Assembly: GCA_017532145.1 (NCBI GenBank)
Contig: JAFXJR010000050.1
Coordinates: 1 to 49,401 of the forward strand
Reading direction: 5' to 3'
Origin: Lachnospiraceae bacterium
GTDB lineage: Bacteria > Bacillota > Clostridia > Lachnospirales > Lachnospiraceae
Length of the DNA: 49,401 nt
Position 1 is the stretch's first letter. Each line of letters begins with the position of its first letter. A program made the position numbers and the translations under genes. Below are positions 16,587 through 24,872 of the stretch, one piece after another. Under the pieces are notes generated by a model that was not told where the DNA came from, made no database searches, and was given only the letters and a program-made list of their open reading frames with translations.

Positions 16587-18347
16587 TTGAAGGTATTGAT
16601 TTTAGAATGGGATAGCTTTGGACATGAGTATATGTTGGAAGCCTTTCAGCAGGAGGGCTGTCAAACGGATTCCTTTCCATGGCCTTTTGGGGAGGAGGCA
16701 ATGCGGGAAAATCCGGAATTGGAGAAAAAACTGTCCAATGTTCTGGAACAAAAAAATTACCATTTTGTTTTTTCTTTTAATTTTTTTCCGGTAGCAGCTA
16801 AGGTATGCTATCAGCAGGGAACCCGATATGTATCCTGGGTATATGATTCCCCATTTTTGCTGATGTATTCTAAGCATACAGGTTATAGCACCAATCAAAT
16901 CTATGTATTTGATCAGTCTGTGGTAAAGGAGTTTAGAAAGCAGGGTTATCATCAGGTCAGCTATCTTCCCATGGCTGCTCCGGTGGAGTATTATGACAGG
17001 TTGAATCAGAGAAAAACAGAGGAAGAAAGGTATCAGTCGGATATTAGCTTTGTCGGCTCTACCTATGGAGAAACAAGGAATGACTTTTATACCTATCTGG
17101 AAAAGATGGATACCTATACAGCAGGCTATCTGCAGGCAGTAATGAATGCTCAGAGGGAGGTAGTGGGGGCTTCGATTTTAGAGGAGAGTCTGACGGAAGA
17201 TATTTTAAACCGGTTAAGAAAGGTTTGTCCCATGAAAAAGGAAGAAGATGAGTGGGAATCGGATGCCTGGTTGTATGCCAACTATTTTCTGGCCAGAAAG
17301 CTGACTGCTCAGGAGAGGACAGACCTTTTACAGAGACTGGCTCAGGAGCAGGAAGTAAAGCTGTATACACCGGAGGAAACGAACCTGCCCGGAGTGACCA
17401 ACTGTGGACCGGTAGAATATCTGACGGAGATGCCTTTGGTATTTAAGCATTCTAAGATTAATCTGAATATTACGCTAAGAAGTATTCGTACAGGTATTCC
17501 TCTGAGGGCTATGGATATTATGGGTTGCGGGGGATTTCTGCTGACGAATTTTCAGGAGGATTTTTTAGAGCATTTTGAGCCGGGAACAGACTATGTTTAT
17601 TACACCGACCAGGAGGATTTGGCGAATAAGGCAGCCTATTATCTGGAGCATGAGGAGGAAAGGCTGACTATTGCCAGAAATGGTTATGAAAAGATAAAAG
17701 CTTTCCATACCTACCGACACAGAGCCAGAAAAATTCTGGAGGATATGTTAATTTTAGAGACAGTCTTAAATGATAGAATCCTGGAGCTGGAGGAAATTCA
17801 TCGTAAGCAAGGCGGATGCTGGTATGAGATGAAGATAGATTGGGAGCAGTTAGATGATAGTAGTCTGGTACAGGAGACGGAAAAGCAGATGCTGTGGATG
17901 GCACAGGAAAAAGAGACGCTTTTTCAATTAAGAGACTGTCTGATGGCTCTGGCAGAGGATGCACTCAAAGTAGGGGGAGAGGAAAACTATGACCGCTTGG
18001 TGGATTACTTTAATAAAAATAAAGTAAAGACGCTTTATGTGGTTTTTTCCGAAGTTTTTTATCTTTATCTCTTTGTGCAGCTGTATCAGTTGGAAAAGCA
18101 GGCAGGAATGGCATATACAATTAGTCAATATTCTTCCTGTCAGGAATTGATACGGGTATATAGAGAATTGACTTTCTATTTAAGAAGGCTGGACAGTAGA
18201 CTGGGTGCAGAATATCAAAAGGAGATTTTTCAGTTTTTGAAAAAGGAAAAGCTTTCACCGACAGCTCTTATGCTGATGTTAAGGAGTAATTCCAGTTTGG
18301 AAGCAGATATCATAGAAAGAAAGCTGAAGGAGTATCCCTATGGATGA
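16587..18347 (+). CDS. DUF3880/CgeB-type glycosyltransferase, paralogue 2, with helical C-terminal extension
   Basis: The product has 586 residues. The first ~385 parallel paralogue 1: KVLILEWDSFGHEYMLEAFQ, VFSFNFFPVAAKVC and VSWVYDSPF, then INLNITLRSIRTGIPLRAMD, MGCGGFLLTNFQEDFLEHFE and RNGYEKIKAFHTYRHR. Residues ~390-586 are an extra helical domain (YVVFSEVFYLYLFVQLYQLE, SCQELIRVYRELTFYLRRLD) that resembles the free-standing protein at 35972-36655. The start is a TTG with purine-rich AGAGAGAAG upstream. The last codons overlap the next gene by 8 bases. It is probably a cytoplasmic GT-B transferase whose extension docks a partner enzyme. Confidence 0.83.
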   Translation: MKVLILEWDSFGHEYMLEAFQQEGCQTDSFPWPFGEEAMRENPELEKKLSNVLEQKNYHFVFSFNFFPVAAKVCYQQGTRYVSWVYDSPFLLMYSKHTGYSTNQIYVFDQSVVKEFRKQGYHQVSYLPMAAPVEYYDRLNQRKTEEERYQSDISFVGSTYGETRNDFYTYLEKMDTYTAGYLQAVMNAQREVVGASILEESLTEDILNRLRKVCPMKKEEDEWESDAWLYANYFLARKLTAQERTDLLQRLAQEQEVKLYTPEETNLPGVTNCGPVEYLTEMPLVFKHSKINLNITLRSIRTGIPLRAMDIMGCGGFLLTNFQEDFLEHFEPGTDYVYYTDQEDLANKAAYYLEHEEERLTIARNGYEKIKAFHTYRHRARKILEDMLILETVLNDRILELEEIHRKQGGCWYEMKIDWEQLDDSSLVQETEKQMLWMAQEKETLFQLRDCLMALAEDALKVGGEENYDRLVDYFNKNKVKTLYVVFSEVFYLYLFVQLYQLEKQAGMAYTISQYSSCQELIRVYRELTFYLRRLDSRLGAEYQKEIFQFLKKEKLSPTALMLMLRSNSSLEADIIERKLKEYPYG

Positions 18348-19008
18348 AAATAAGATTTGTTTTATTTCCTGTGTAAATGATGCGACAGATTATGAAGAAA
18401 GTCTGTTATATATACGGAATCTGCTGGTACCTGAGGGGATGGAGGTAGAGCTGCTGGAAATCAGGGAGGCTGCCTCCATGACAGGCGGATATATGGAAGG
18501 AATGCAGGCCAGTAATGCCAAATACAAGGTATATATGCATCAGGATGTAAGGATTATCCACCCCTGTTTTATTCACAATATGCTTCAGATTTTCCGGGCG
18601 GACAGACAGAATGGAATGATAGGAATGATTGGCTGTCTCAGATTGCCAGCCGATGGAATCATGTGGCATGGGGAAAGAATAGGAAGTTCATTTAACAGTG
18701 AAGAAAATCTTCAGGAATATCTGGTGGAAAGAGATGGATGGCAGGAGGTGGAAGCCATTGATGGTTTTTTAATGGCTACACAATATGATTTGCCTTGGAG
18801 AGAGGACATTTTTGATGGCTGGGATTTTTATGATGTTTCTCAGTCATTGGAGTTTCTCAAACAGGGCTATCGGGTAGTAGTTCCTCTAAATGGAGATTGG
18901 GTAGTACACGAGGAAAAAGCAAATCCCTCTCTTTGGAATTATGACAAATACAGAAGGATATTGCTGGAAAATTATTCAGATATGTTAAAAGCATACAGAA
19001 AGGGATAA
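18340..19008 (+). CDS. Glycosyltransferase-like family 2_5 protein
   Basis: The 222-residue protein contains ICFISCVNDATDYEESLLYI, VEVELLEIREAASMTGGYME-like sequence, NAKYKVYMHQDVRIIHP with an H-x-D acidic site, and the C-terminal IDGFLMATQYDLPWREDIFD and GWDFYDVSQSLEF. This is the Glyco_tranf_2_5 type of small GT-A domain. The same domain forms the first third of the 681-residue protein at 33923, in which the blocks LMATQYD.PWREDLFDGWDFYDVSQS are almost unchanged. Translation is coupled to the upstream glycosyltransferase by an 8-base overlap. Confidence 0.78.
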   Translation: MDENKICFISCVNDATDYEESLLYIRNLLVPEGMEVELLEIREAASMTGGYMEGMQASNAKYKVYMHQDVRIIHPCFIHNMLQIFRADRQNGMIGMIGCLRLPADGIMWHGERIGSSFNSEENLQEYLVERDGWQEVEAIDGFLMATQYDLPWREDIFDGWDFYDVSQSLEFLKQGYRVVVPLNGDWVVHEEKANPSLWNYDKYRRILLENYSDMLKAYRKG

Positions 19009-19023
19009 CAGAAGGTGGATACC

Positions 19024-20205
19024 ATGCGTATTTTATTTGTAGAGTGGAAAAGTCTGTGTCAGAAGGATATGGCAGAGGAGTTTACCAGACGGGGATGGAC
19101 GGTAGACTATTATCAATTTCCCAGAGATAAGGAAAATACCCGTTTGAATAAGGAACTGGCAGAGCAGCTGCTGCGGGCAATGGCAGGAAAAAACTATGAT
19201 TTTGTCTTTTCCTTTAATTATTTTCCGGTGATTTCCTTAGCCTGCAATGCCTGTCAGGTAAAATATGTGTCCTGGACCTTTGATAGCCCTTTTATCCAGC
19301 TATATTCCAATACGATAAATTTTCCCTATAATTATGTATTTATTTTTGATAAGGGAACCTGTGAAGATCTTTGGTGCCAGGGAGTAGAAACGGTATACTA
19401 TCTGCCTATGGCAGCTCCGGTGGAAAGGTATGATCAGTATCTTCTGTCACAGGAGGTACAAAGGAAGTATCAGACAGAGATTGCCTTTATTGGCTCTACC
19501 TATCAGGAAAAAAAGAATCAGTTTTATGAAAAATTGGAGGGAATTGATCAACATACCAGAGGATATTTGGAGGGCTGTCTGGCTGCACAAAAGCAGTTGT
19601 ATGGAAGCTTTATCTTAGAGAGACTGTTAAAGCCGGATGTGATGAAGGAATTGATGAGAGTCTGCCCCTTGTCTGTCAATGAGGATGGATTTGAGAGGCT
19701 GGAATGGGTATATGCCCATTATTTTCTGGCCAGGCAGATTACCGCCAGAGAGCGTTCAGAGGTTTTGGAGGCTTTATCCGGGCAGCATAAGGTAAGACTC
19801 TATACCTACGAGCAGACTCCTCATCTACCCCGTGTAGAAAACTGTGGTTCAGCAGAGCCATTGCAGGAGGCTTCTGTTATCTATCGCTGTGCAAAAATTA
19901 ACCTGAATATATCTCTTCGCAGTATTTTGACAGGGATTCCCCTAAGATCCTTTGAGGTAATGGGAAGCGGAGGCTTTTTGCTGACTAATTATCAGCAGGA
20001 TTATCTGGAGCATTTTGTGCCGGGAGAAGACTTTGTCTATTACGAAAGTCAGGATGATTTGCTGGAGAAGGCAGAGTATTATCTCTCTCATGAGAAGGAA
20101 AGAAAAGAGATTGCCCGGAATGGCTATGAGAAAATAAAGGCAGAGCATACCTTTAAGCATCGGGTAGATGAAATACTAGAGGTAACAGGACTAGTTGTTA
20201 GGTAA
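19024..20205 (+). CDS. DUF3880/CgeB-type glycosyltransferase, paralogue 3
   Basis: This is the third paralogue, of 393 residues. It has MRILFVEWKSLCQKDMAEEF, VFSFNYFPVISLAC and VSWTFDSPFIQLYS in the N-terminal half. The C-terminal half has INLNISLRSILTGIPLRSFE, MGSGGFLLTNYQQDYLEHFV and RNGYEKIKAEHTFKHRVDEI. The DSF of the first two copies is replaced by KSL at residues ~10-12, which hints at a different donor or acceptor. ATG 19024 has AAGGTGG 6 bases upstream; an in-frame GTG at 19015 would include that site. It is the last glycan gene before the IscB element. Confidence 0.84.
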   Translation: MRILFVEWKSLCQKDMAEEFTRRGWTVDYYQFPRDKENTRLNKELAEQLLRAMAGKNYDFVFSFNYFPVISLACNACQVKYVSWTFDSPFIQLYSNTINFPYNYVFIFDKGTCEDLWCQGVETVYYLPMAAPVERYDQYLLSQEVQRKYQTEIAFIGSTYQEKKNQFYEKLEGIDQHTRGYLEGCLAAQKQLYGSFILERLLKPDVMKELMRVCPLSVNEDGFERLEWVYAHYFLARQITARERSEVLEALSGQHKVRLYTYEQTPHLPRVENCGSAEPLQEASVIYRCAKINLNISLRSILTGIPLRSFEVMGSGGFLLTNYQQDYLEHFVPGEDFVYYESQDDLLEKAEYYLSHEKERKEIARNGYEKIKAEHTFKHRVDEILEVTGLVVR

Positions 20206-20289
20206 CTAAAATTATAGATAAACATATATAAAAGTGGACAAATGTATCTAATACAAATTCTTTTGTATATGGACTTAACAATAGGTTTC

Positions 20290-20507
20290 CAGACTAAGTG
20301 ACTGCTACTATCGAAAGATATGTTGCAGAGATGAACTACGTTGTACAGTAAGGTAAAGACACACCTACGGATGTCATCTTCAGTCCGTTGCTCTGTGAGT
20401 ACGCATCAAGAAACACAGCTAATGTCCTGCTGTGATAACAGAGAAATACATATCCTCTGTATGACATTGTCAAGAAGAAAAATTCTCCGAAAGGAAGGTA
20501 TCCAGAG
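20290..20507 (+). ncRNA. Candidate omega-RNA of IscB
   Basis: This is the ~210-base non-coding stretch directly upstream of iscB, where omega-RNAs lie. Visible structure: CTGC...TATC-GAAA-GATA...GCAG (20302-20328, GNRA loop); AGGT/ACCT (about 20351-20366); CACAGC/GCTGTG (20414-20434); and ACAGAG/CTCTGT (20438-20460). AATGTC in the loop of the third hairpin (20421-20426) is complementary to GACATT at 20463-20468, a 6-bp pseudoknot closing the RNA just before the coding start. The guide should lie immediately 5' of the scaffold, roughly within 20270-20300; I cannot fix its exact limits. Confidence 0.7.
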
Positions 20508-21560
20508 ATGGAAAATAAAATAGCCTATTGTTTTGTGGTGGATAAAAACCATCGACCGCTTGCACCAACTAAAGAGAATAAAGGTTGGTATTTAATCAGA
20601 AAAGGCAGAGCTATTCTAAAGAGTAAATATCCTATGGTCATTCAATTAACAAAAGAAATCCCCTCAGATGAGGAAGAAGAAAGCCATATGGTTTGTGGAA
20701 TTGATGATGGAAGTTGTCATGTTGGGCTGGCGATTGTCCAAAAATGTCTGACGAAAAACAAAGTGGTGTTCAAAGGAACAATGGAGCAACGTCAAGAGGT
20801 AAAGCATTTAATGGAAGTAAGACGTGGATATAGGCGTTACCGCAGACAACACAAACGTTATCGACAAGCGAGATTTAACAATCGCTCTTCTTCAAAAAGA
20901 AAGTGTCGGTTAGCACCAAGTATAAAACAAAAGAAAGAGGCTATTTTAAGAACATTATCTTGGCTAAACCGTTGGATAACTATTCAGGAATATGTTCTTG
21001 AAGATGTGTGTATAGATATGCGTGCGATGACCGATGGATATCAGCCTTATCGATGGCAATATCAACAATCCAATCGTTTAGATGAAAATTTGAGGAAAGC
21101 AACGATTCTTAGAGATGAGGGGAAATGTCAAGAATGTGGAAAATCAAAGGGTGTTTTAGAAGTACATCATATTAGAGCAAGAAGATATGGTGGTGCAGAT
21201 ACGATAGGAAATCTGATTAGCTTGTGTTCTTCTTGCCATCAAAAAATAGAAGGAAGAGAACGAGAGGTGGAAGAGAAATATTTTGCTAAAATTCAATCCA
21301 AACCAAAAAGATTTGACTATGCACAGCACGTCATGCAAGGAAAACATTATCTCAGAGAAAAAATTTCTGAATTAGGTATTTTGCATCTTACTAATGGTGG
21401 GGATACCGCCAATAAAAGAATAGAGTGGGATATAGAAAAATCTCATAGTAATGATGCCATATGCATTACGAATTACCAACCGGATACCTATCAGATCAAA
21501 GAGTGGTTGATTAAACCGATGAGAAGAAAATCGAAAGCAAAAACAGATAATGTATTATGA
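20508..21560 (+). CDS. iscB: IscB RNA-guided RuvC/HNH endonuclease, truncated by an in-frame stop
   Basis: IscB proteins are OMEGA nucleases, ancestors of Cas9, that cut DNA guided by an omega-RNA. The 350-residue product shows the PLMP-like domain (PLAP, 17-20), RuvC-I (GIDDG, D66), the Arg-rich bridge helix (about 104-126), RuvC-II (VLE, E165) and HNH (C207xxC210, H220-H221, N235, C240xxC243). RuvC-III follows (H313, D316). All catalytic residues are present. After residue 350 a TGA interrupts the frame, and the same frame continues as a sensible C-terminal domain to 21752, so this is probably a nonsense-mutated 413-residue IscB. AAGGAAGG lies 9 bases before the ATG. Confidence 0.9.
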   Translation: MENKIAYCFVVDKNHRPLAPTKENKGWYLIRKGRAILKSKYPMVIQLTKEIPSDEEEESHMVCGIDDGSCHVGLAIVQKCLTKNKVVFKGTMEQRQEVKHLMEVRRGYRRYRRQHKRYRQARFNNRSSSKRKCRLAPSIKQKKEAILRTLSWLNRWITIQEYVLEDVCIDMRAMTDGYQPYRWQYQQSNRLDENLRKATILRDEGKCQECGKSKGVLEVHHIRARRYGGADTIGNLISLCSSCHQKIEGREREVEEKYFAKIQSKPKRFDYAQHVMQGKHYLREKISELGILHLTNGGDTANKRIEWDIEKSHSNDAICITNYQPDTYQIKEWLIKPMRRKSKAKTDNVL

Positions 21561-21752
21561 ATTAAACATCGAGATTTCGTATCCTATACGTTTAGAAATG
21601 GCGAAATGCATAGGGGATATGTGACTGCATTATATCCGGAATCTACAGCATTAAATTTTCAAAGTTCAACCAAGCATTGTAAAAAGGTAAATGCAAAAAA
21701 ATGTAAATTACTTTGGAAATATAATAAGGTATATTGGTTAGATAATGTATGA
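21561..21752 (+). pseudogene. iscB: Detached C-terminal (target-interaction-like) domain of IscB
   Basis: This is in the same frame as iscB, starting directly after its TGA (21558-21560). It reads [20 protein letters not shown], then [16 protein letters not shown] and [20 protein letters not shown], and ends at TGA 21750-21752. The sequence resembles the small beta-rich C-terminal domain of intact IscB proteins that contacts the target DNA. There is no ribosome site or start codon of its own, so it is expressed only if the TGA is read through. A single substitution in the TGA would restore a normal-length protein. Confidence 0.8.
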
Positions 21753-21812
21753 TAAGTACATTTGTTTATATTAAGACAGAAATAAATATAAACAAGTAAG
21801 GAGGAAGAAGCA

Positions 21813-23696
21813 ATGGAGCGGAATAATGTGTTTTATTATCCAGGAGAGTGGCGCGAGGGCTTTTATGTAGAAAGTAAGATGAGATGTGCCTGGGCAGCAG
21901 AAATAGAAGTTTTGCTGGAAATTGATCGAATCTGCAAAAAGTATGGTTTGACCTGGTATGCCAGCCATGGAACCCTGTTGGGAGCGGTAAGGCATAAAGG
22001 CTTTGTACCCTGGGACGATGATCTTGATATTACCATGAAGAGGCCGGATTATATGCGTTTTCTGGAGGTAGCACAGGATGAACTGCCGGAAGAATGGATT
22101 TTGCTGCATTCCACAGGAAAGAAGGTGGAATGGGAGCAGCCCATTGCCAGAGTAGTCAATGCAGATACCTATAGCCTTAAGTTTGACCGGATGAAACGCT
22201 TCCATGGCTGTCCCTATATTGTGGGTGTGGATATTTTTCCTTTGGATTATTTTCCTTCAGACCCGGATGAAGAGGAGATGCAGAAGCTGATGATTAAGTT
22301 TTTGTATGGGGTTTTATGTCAGGTACAGGAAGGATGCTCTCCGGAAAAGCTGGAAATGAGACTGCAGGAAGTGGAAGAAATGTGCAGGGTGAAGATGGAC
22401 AGAACCAAGACTCCTAAAAACCAGTTATATCGGGTAGTGGACAAGGTGGCTAGTCTGTATCATGAGGAGGAGTCGGAATATCTGGGATTTTTGGCATGGA
22501 ATCTAAACTGGGACAAAAAGAGAAAATGGAAGAAGGAGTGGTTTTCTGAGGTAATTTATCTACCTTTTGAGGATATTATGATACCTGTGCCAGCAGCTTA
22601 TGACGAAGTGCTTAAAATATATTATGGAAACGACTATATGACACCAAAGCGAGCGAAATGCGCCCATGACTATCCTTTTTATAAAAAGCAGGATCGGGAG
22701 CTGGAGGAAAGAGCAAGAGAAAAGGAAAATGAGGGGAGAGCGGAAGATAAAAAATTAGATAAGGGAAGGCTGATTAGCTTTGAGGAAGGCTATTTTAAGG
22801 AAGAGGAAAGAGAAGGCTTTTTTATTGAAGAAAAGATGAAGCGTGCCTGGGCAGCAGAAATAGAAGTATTGTTGGAAATAGATAGAATTTGTAAAAAGCA
22901 TAATATTCTGTATTTTGCAACCAGAGGAACTCTGCTGGGGGCTATTCGTCATAAAGGCTATATCCCCTGGGATGACGATGTGGATATTGCGATGAAGCGA
23001 CAGGATTATCAAAGGTTTATCGAGGTAGCCAGAACAGAGCTGCCGGCTGATTGGGTTTTGGGAAATGCCTATTTGAGAGAGGAATGGGATCAGCCGTTTT
23101 CTCGGATAATGAATAGCAATAAGATGAACTTTACTAAGGAATATTTGGAAATGTTCCATGGCTGTCCCTATATTGTAGGTGTGGATATTTTTCCCTTTGA
23201 CAATCTTCCGGCTGATGAAGATGAAGCGGAAATGGTCTATTCTCTGATGAAGATTCTGTATGGTACTATTTTTGATATTAAACAAAAGAGAATGGAAGAA
23301 GTGGAAAAAAATTTAAAGGAAATAGAAGCTTTGATGCAGACGAAAATAGATACCAGTAAAAATGTGGTAAACCAGTTGTTCAGGCTGGTAGATAAGTTAA
23401 GCTGTCTGTATAGGGAGGATGAGACACAATGGCTGGTACAGTGGCATAATTGGGCATGTTATGATTATAAACGTATCTACAATAAAGAGTGGTATCAGGA
23501 GAGTGTACCGGTAGCATTTGAAAATATTACTCTGCCGGCTCCAGTGGGATATGACCAGGCATTGCGAAGTATGTTTGGAGACAATTATATGACACCGGTT
23601 TTTATACGGGGTGGTCATGACTATCCCTTTTATAAGATTCAGGACGAACTGTGGGAGGCGGAACAGAAGCGACGCAGACAGAATAAAACAGTATAA
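21813..23696 (+). CDS. Tandem LicD-LicD fusion phosphotransferase
   Basis: The 627-residue protein is made of two consecutive LicD domains. The first (about 1-305) has AAEIEVLLEIDRICKKYGLT, GTLLGAVRHKGFVPWDDDLD and GCPYIVGVDIFPLDYFP, ending YGNDYMTP. The second (about 330-627) repeats AAEIEVLLEIDRICKKHNIL, GTLLGAIRHKGYIPWDDDVD, GCPYIVGVDIFPFDNLP and GDNYMTP. Both retain the acidic WDDDxD site, so both may be active. They are joined by a highly charged linker rich in Glu, Lys and Arg. An internal duplication of the LicD at 12835 is likely. AGGAGG lies 9 bases before the ATG, just beyond the IscB element. Two active sites could decorate two positions of a glycan or use two donors. Confidence 0.9.
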   Translation: MERNNVFYYPGEWREGFYVESKMRCAWAAEIEVLLEIDRICKKYGLTWYASHGTLLGAVRHKGFVPWDDDLDITMKRPDYMRFLEVAQDELPEEWILLHSTGKKVEWEQPIARVVNADTYSLKFDRMKRFHGCPYIVGVDIFPLDYFPSDPDEEEMQKLMIKFLYGVLCQVQEGCSPEKLEMRLQEVEEMCRVKMDRTKTPKNQLYRVVDKVASLYHEEESEYLGFLAWNLNWDKKRKWKKEWFSEVIYLPFEDIMIPVPAAYDEVLKIYYGNDYMTPKRAKCAHDYPFYKKQDRELEERAREKENEGRAEDKKLDKGRLISFEEGYFKEEEREGFFIEEKMKRAWAAEIEVLLEIDRICKKHNILYFATRGTLLGAIRHKGYIPWDDDVDIAMKRQDYQRFIEVARTELPADWVLGNAYLREEWDQPFSRIMNSNKMNFTKEYLEMFHGCPYIVGVDIFPFDNLPADEDEAEMVYSLMKILYGTIFDIKQKRMEEVEKNLKEIEALMQTKIDTSKNVVNQLFRLVDKLSCLYREDETQWLVQWHNWACYDYKRIYNKEWYQESVPVAFENITLPAPVGYDQALRSMFGDNYMTPVFIRGGHDYPFYKIQDELWEAEQKRRRQNKTV

Positions 23697-23828
23697 GATA
23701 GAATCAAATTGTTGCCGATAATTATAAAGGATATGATAAGAGTTTATCAAGCTGATACATCAAATAATTAATAACTGATGTGGTTTTCCCTATGCATAGC
23801 AAAAACGCAGGCGTAGTGGTGCTGCACT

Positions 23829-23872
23829 GAGGCTTTTTGAGCTGTGCCGGGGAAAGTACAGACCAGTCAAAT
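23829..23872 (+). repeat. Dispersed repeat (GAGGCTTTTT...ACAGACCAGTC), copy 1
   Basis: GAGGCTTTTTGAGCTGTGCCGGGGAAAGTACAGACCAGTCAA matches GAAGCTTTTTCCTCTGTTCCAGAGAAAGCACAGACCAGTCCA at about 30796-30837 with a handful of changes. Both lie in otherwise non-coding gaps inside the phosphonate part of the island. The rest of the gap (23697-23952) holds nothing I recognise. Confidence 0.6.
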
Positions 23873-23952
23873 TAATATTCTGGTTACCGGATGCAGATAA
23901 AAGATACTGCATAGTTACAGTATAATAAGGGTGAGGAAAGTGATATAGAGGT

Positions 23953-24858
23953 ATGGCGAAGAAGAAAAACATTATGCCTCCTGAAGATTTAAGAAAGCTG
24001 CATTTAATTGAGCTGGAGCTGCTGCTGGAATTAGATCGGATTTGCAGGAAACATAAGATTAAATATTTTATTTCCTGCGGAACCCTTCTGGGTGCCATCA
24101 GACATGGAGGCTTTATTCCCTGGGATGATGATTTGGATACTTTTCTGACAAGAAAAGAATATGAAAGGTTTTGTAAGGTGTGCGAAACTGAGTTAGATCA
24201 TAAAAAGTTTTTTTTGCAAAATGATCGAACGGATAAGGAGTATAGATGGGGTTATGGAAAGCTGAGAAGAAAAGGAACAGAATATATAAGAGCTGGACAG
24301 GAAGCCATTAAATGCTTTTCAGGGGTATCTATCGACCTTTTTGTTATGGATAATATGCCCGACACCCCACTGTTCAGAACGATACATTTTTGGGTAAGAA
24401 GGGCATGTATTAAGACGTTGTGGTCGGTAGTGGGTGTAACAGAGGATCCCAGTAAAGTAAAACGGATGCTGTATGGGGTACTGCGTCATGTCAATAAGCG
24501 GATACCTTTGGGAATTATGGAATGGATGGGAAAAATGTGCAACAAACATAAGACAGAATATTTATGCTGTACAGGGTTTTACCGGCAAAATCCATTTAAT
24601 AAAAAGACCCTATTGGTCAGTACAAAAGCAGAATGGCTACGGAAAAGGACAGAGGTAGAGTTTGAAGGCTTTTCCTTCTATACTATGAAGGAGTGGGATT
24701 CATTTTTGAAGTATTATTATGGTTCCTATATGGAATATCCTGCAGAAGAAAATCGTTATCTTCATCCTCCTAAAAGCTATAAGCTGGATGTGGACGTTGA
24801 CCTAAGGGGGAGAAGTGTAGAAGAATATATGAAGGGCTGGAGTAATACAGAAAAATAA
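23953..24858 (+). CDS. LicD family phosphotransferase, divergent copy
   Basis: The 301-residue product has a LicD core (LHLIELELLLELDRICRKHK, then SCGTLLGAIRHGGFIPWDDD followed by LDTFLTRKEYERF) but otherwise differs from the other LicD domains in this window. It lacks the GCPYVVGVDIFP block and has FSGVSIDLFVMDNMPDTPLF instead. Its C-terminal part (FYTMKEWDSFLKYYYGSYME, then PPKSY) is that of the LicD group encoded in capsule and teichoic-acid clusters. It lies 14 bases before pepM, which makes it the best candidate for the transferase that attaches the phosphonate to sugar. The start has GTGAGG upstream but at a long distance, so it is less certain. Confidence 0.88.
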   Translation: MAKKKNIMPPEDLRKLHLIELELLLELDRICRKHKIKYFISCGTLLGAIRHGGFIPWDDDLDTFLTRKEYERFCKVCETELDHKKFFLQNDRTDKEYRWGYGKLRRKGTEYIRAGQEAIKCFSGVSIDLFVMDNMPDTPLFRTIHFWVRRACIKTLWSVVGVTEDPSKVKRMLYGVLRHVNKRIPLGIMEWMGKMCNKHKTEYLCCTGFYRQNPFNKKTLLVSTKAEWLRKRTEVEFEGFSFYTMKEWDSFLKYYYGSYMEYPAEENRYLHPPKSYKLDVDVDLRGRSVEEYMKGWSNTEK

Positions 24859-24872
24859 AGTGAGGAAATCGT

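Larger units (their letters stand above)
20290..21800 (+). mobile_element. IscB (IS200/IS605-related) element without transposase, limits approximate
   Basis: An IscB gene and its omega-RNA lie between two glycan genes, with no tnpA gene nearby, so the element would need a helper transposase. The ends are estimates. On the left I use the start of the RNA scaffold near 20290-20300. On the right I use an 11-bp stem TTGTTTATATT (21762-21772) / AATATAAACAA (21785-21795), which could be the subterminal hairpin of a right end. A 7-bp hairpin at 20251-20268 could instead belong to the left end. Confidence 0.6.

Noticed and set aside
20341-20523. A 60-codon frame upstream of iscB
   Set aside because: It overlaps the structured omega-RNA region and shows no protein family features.
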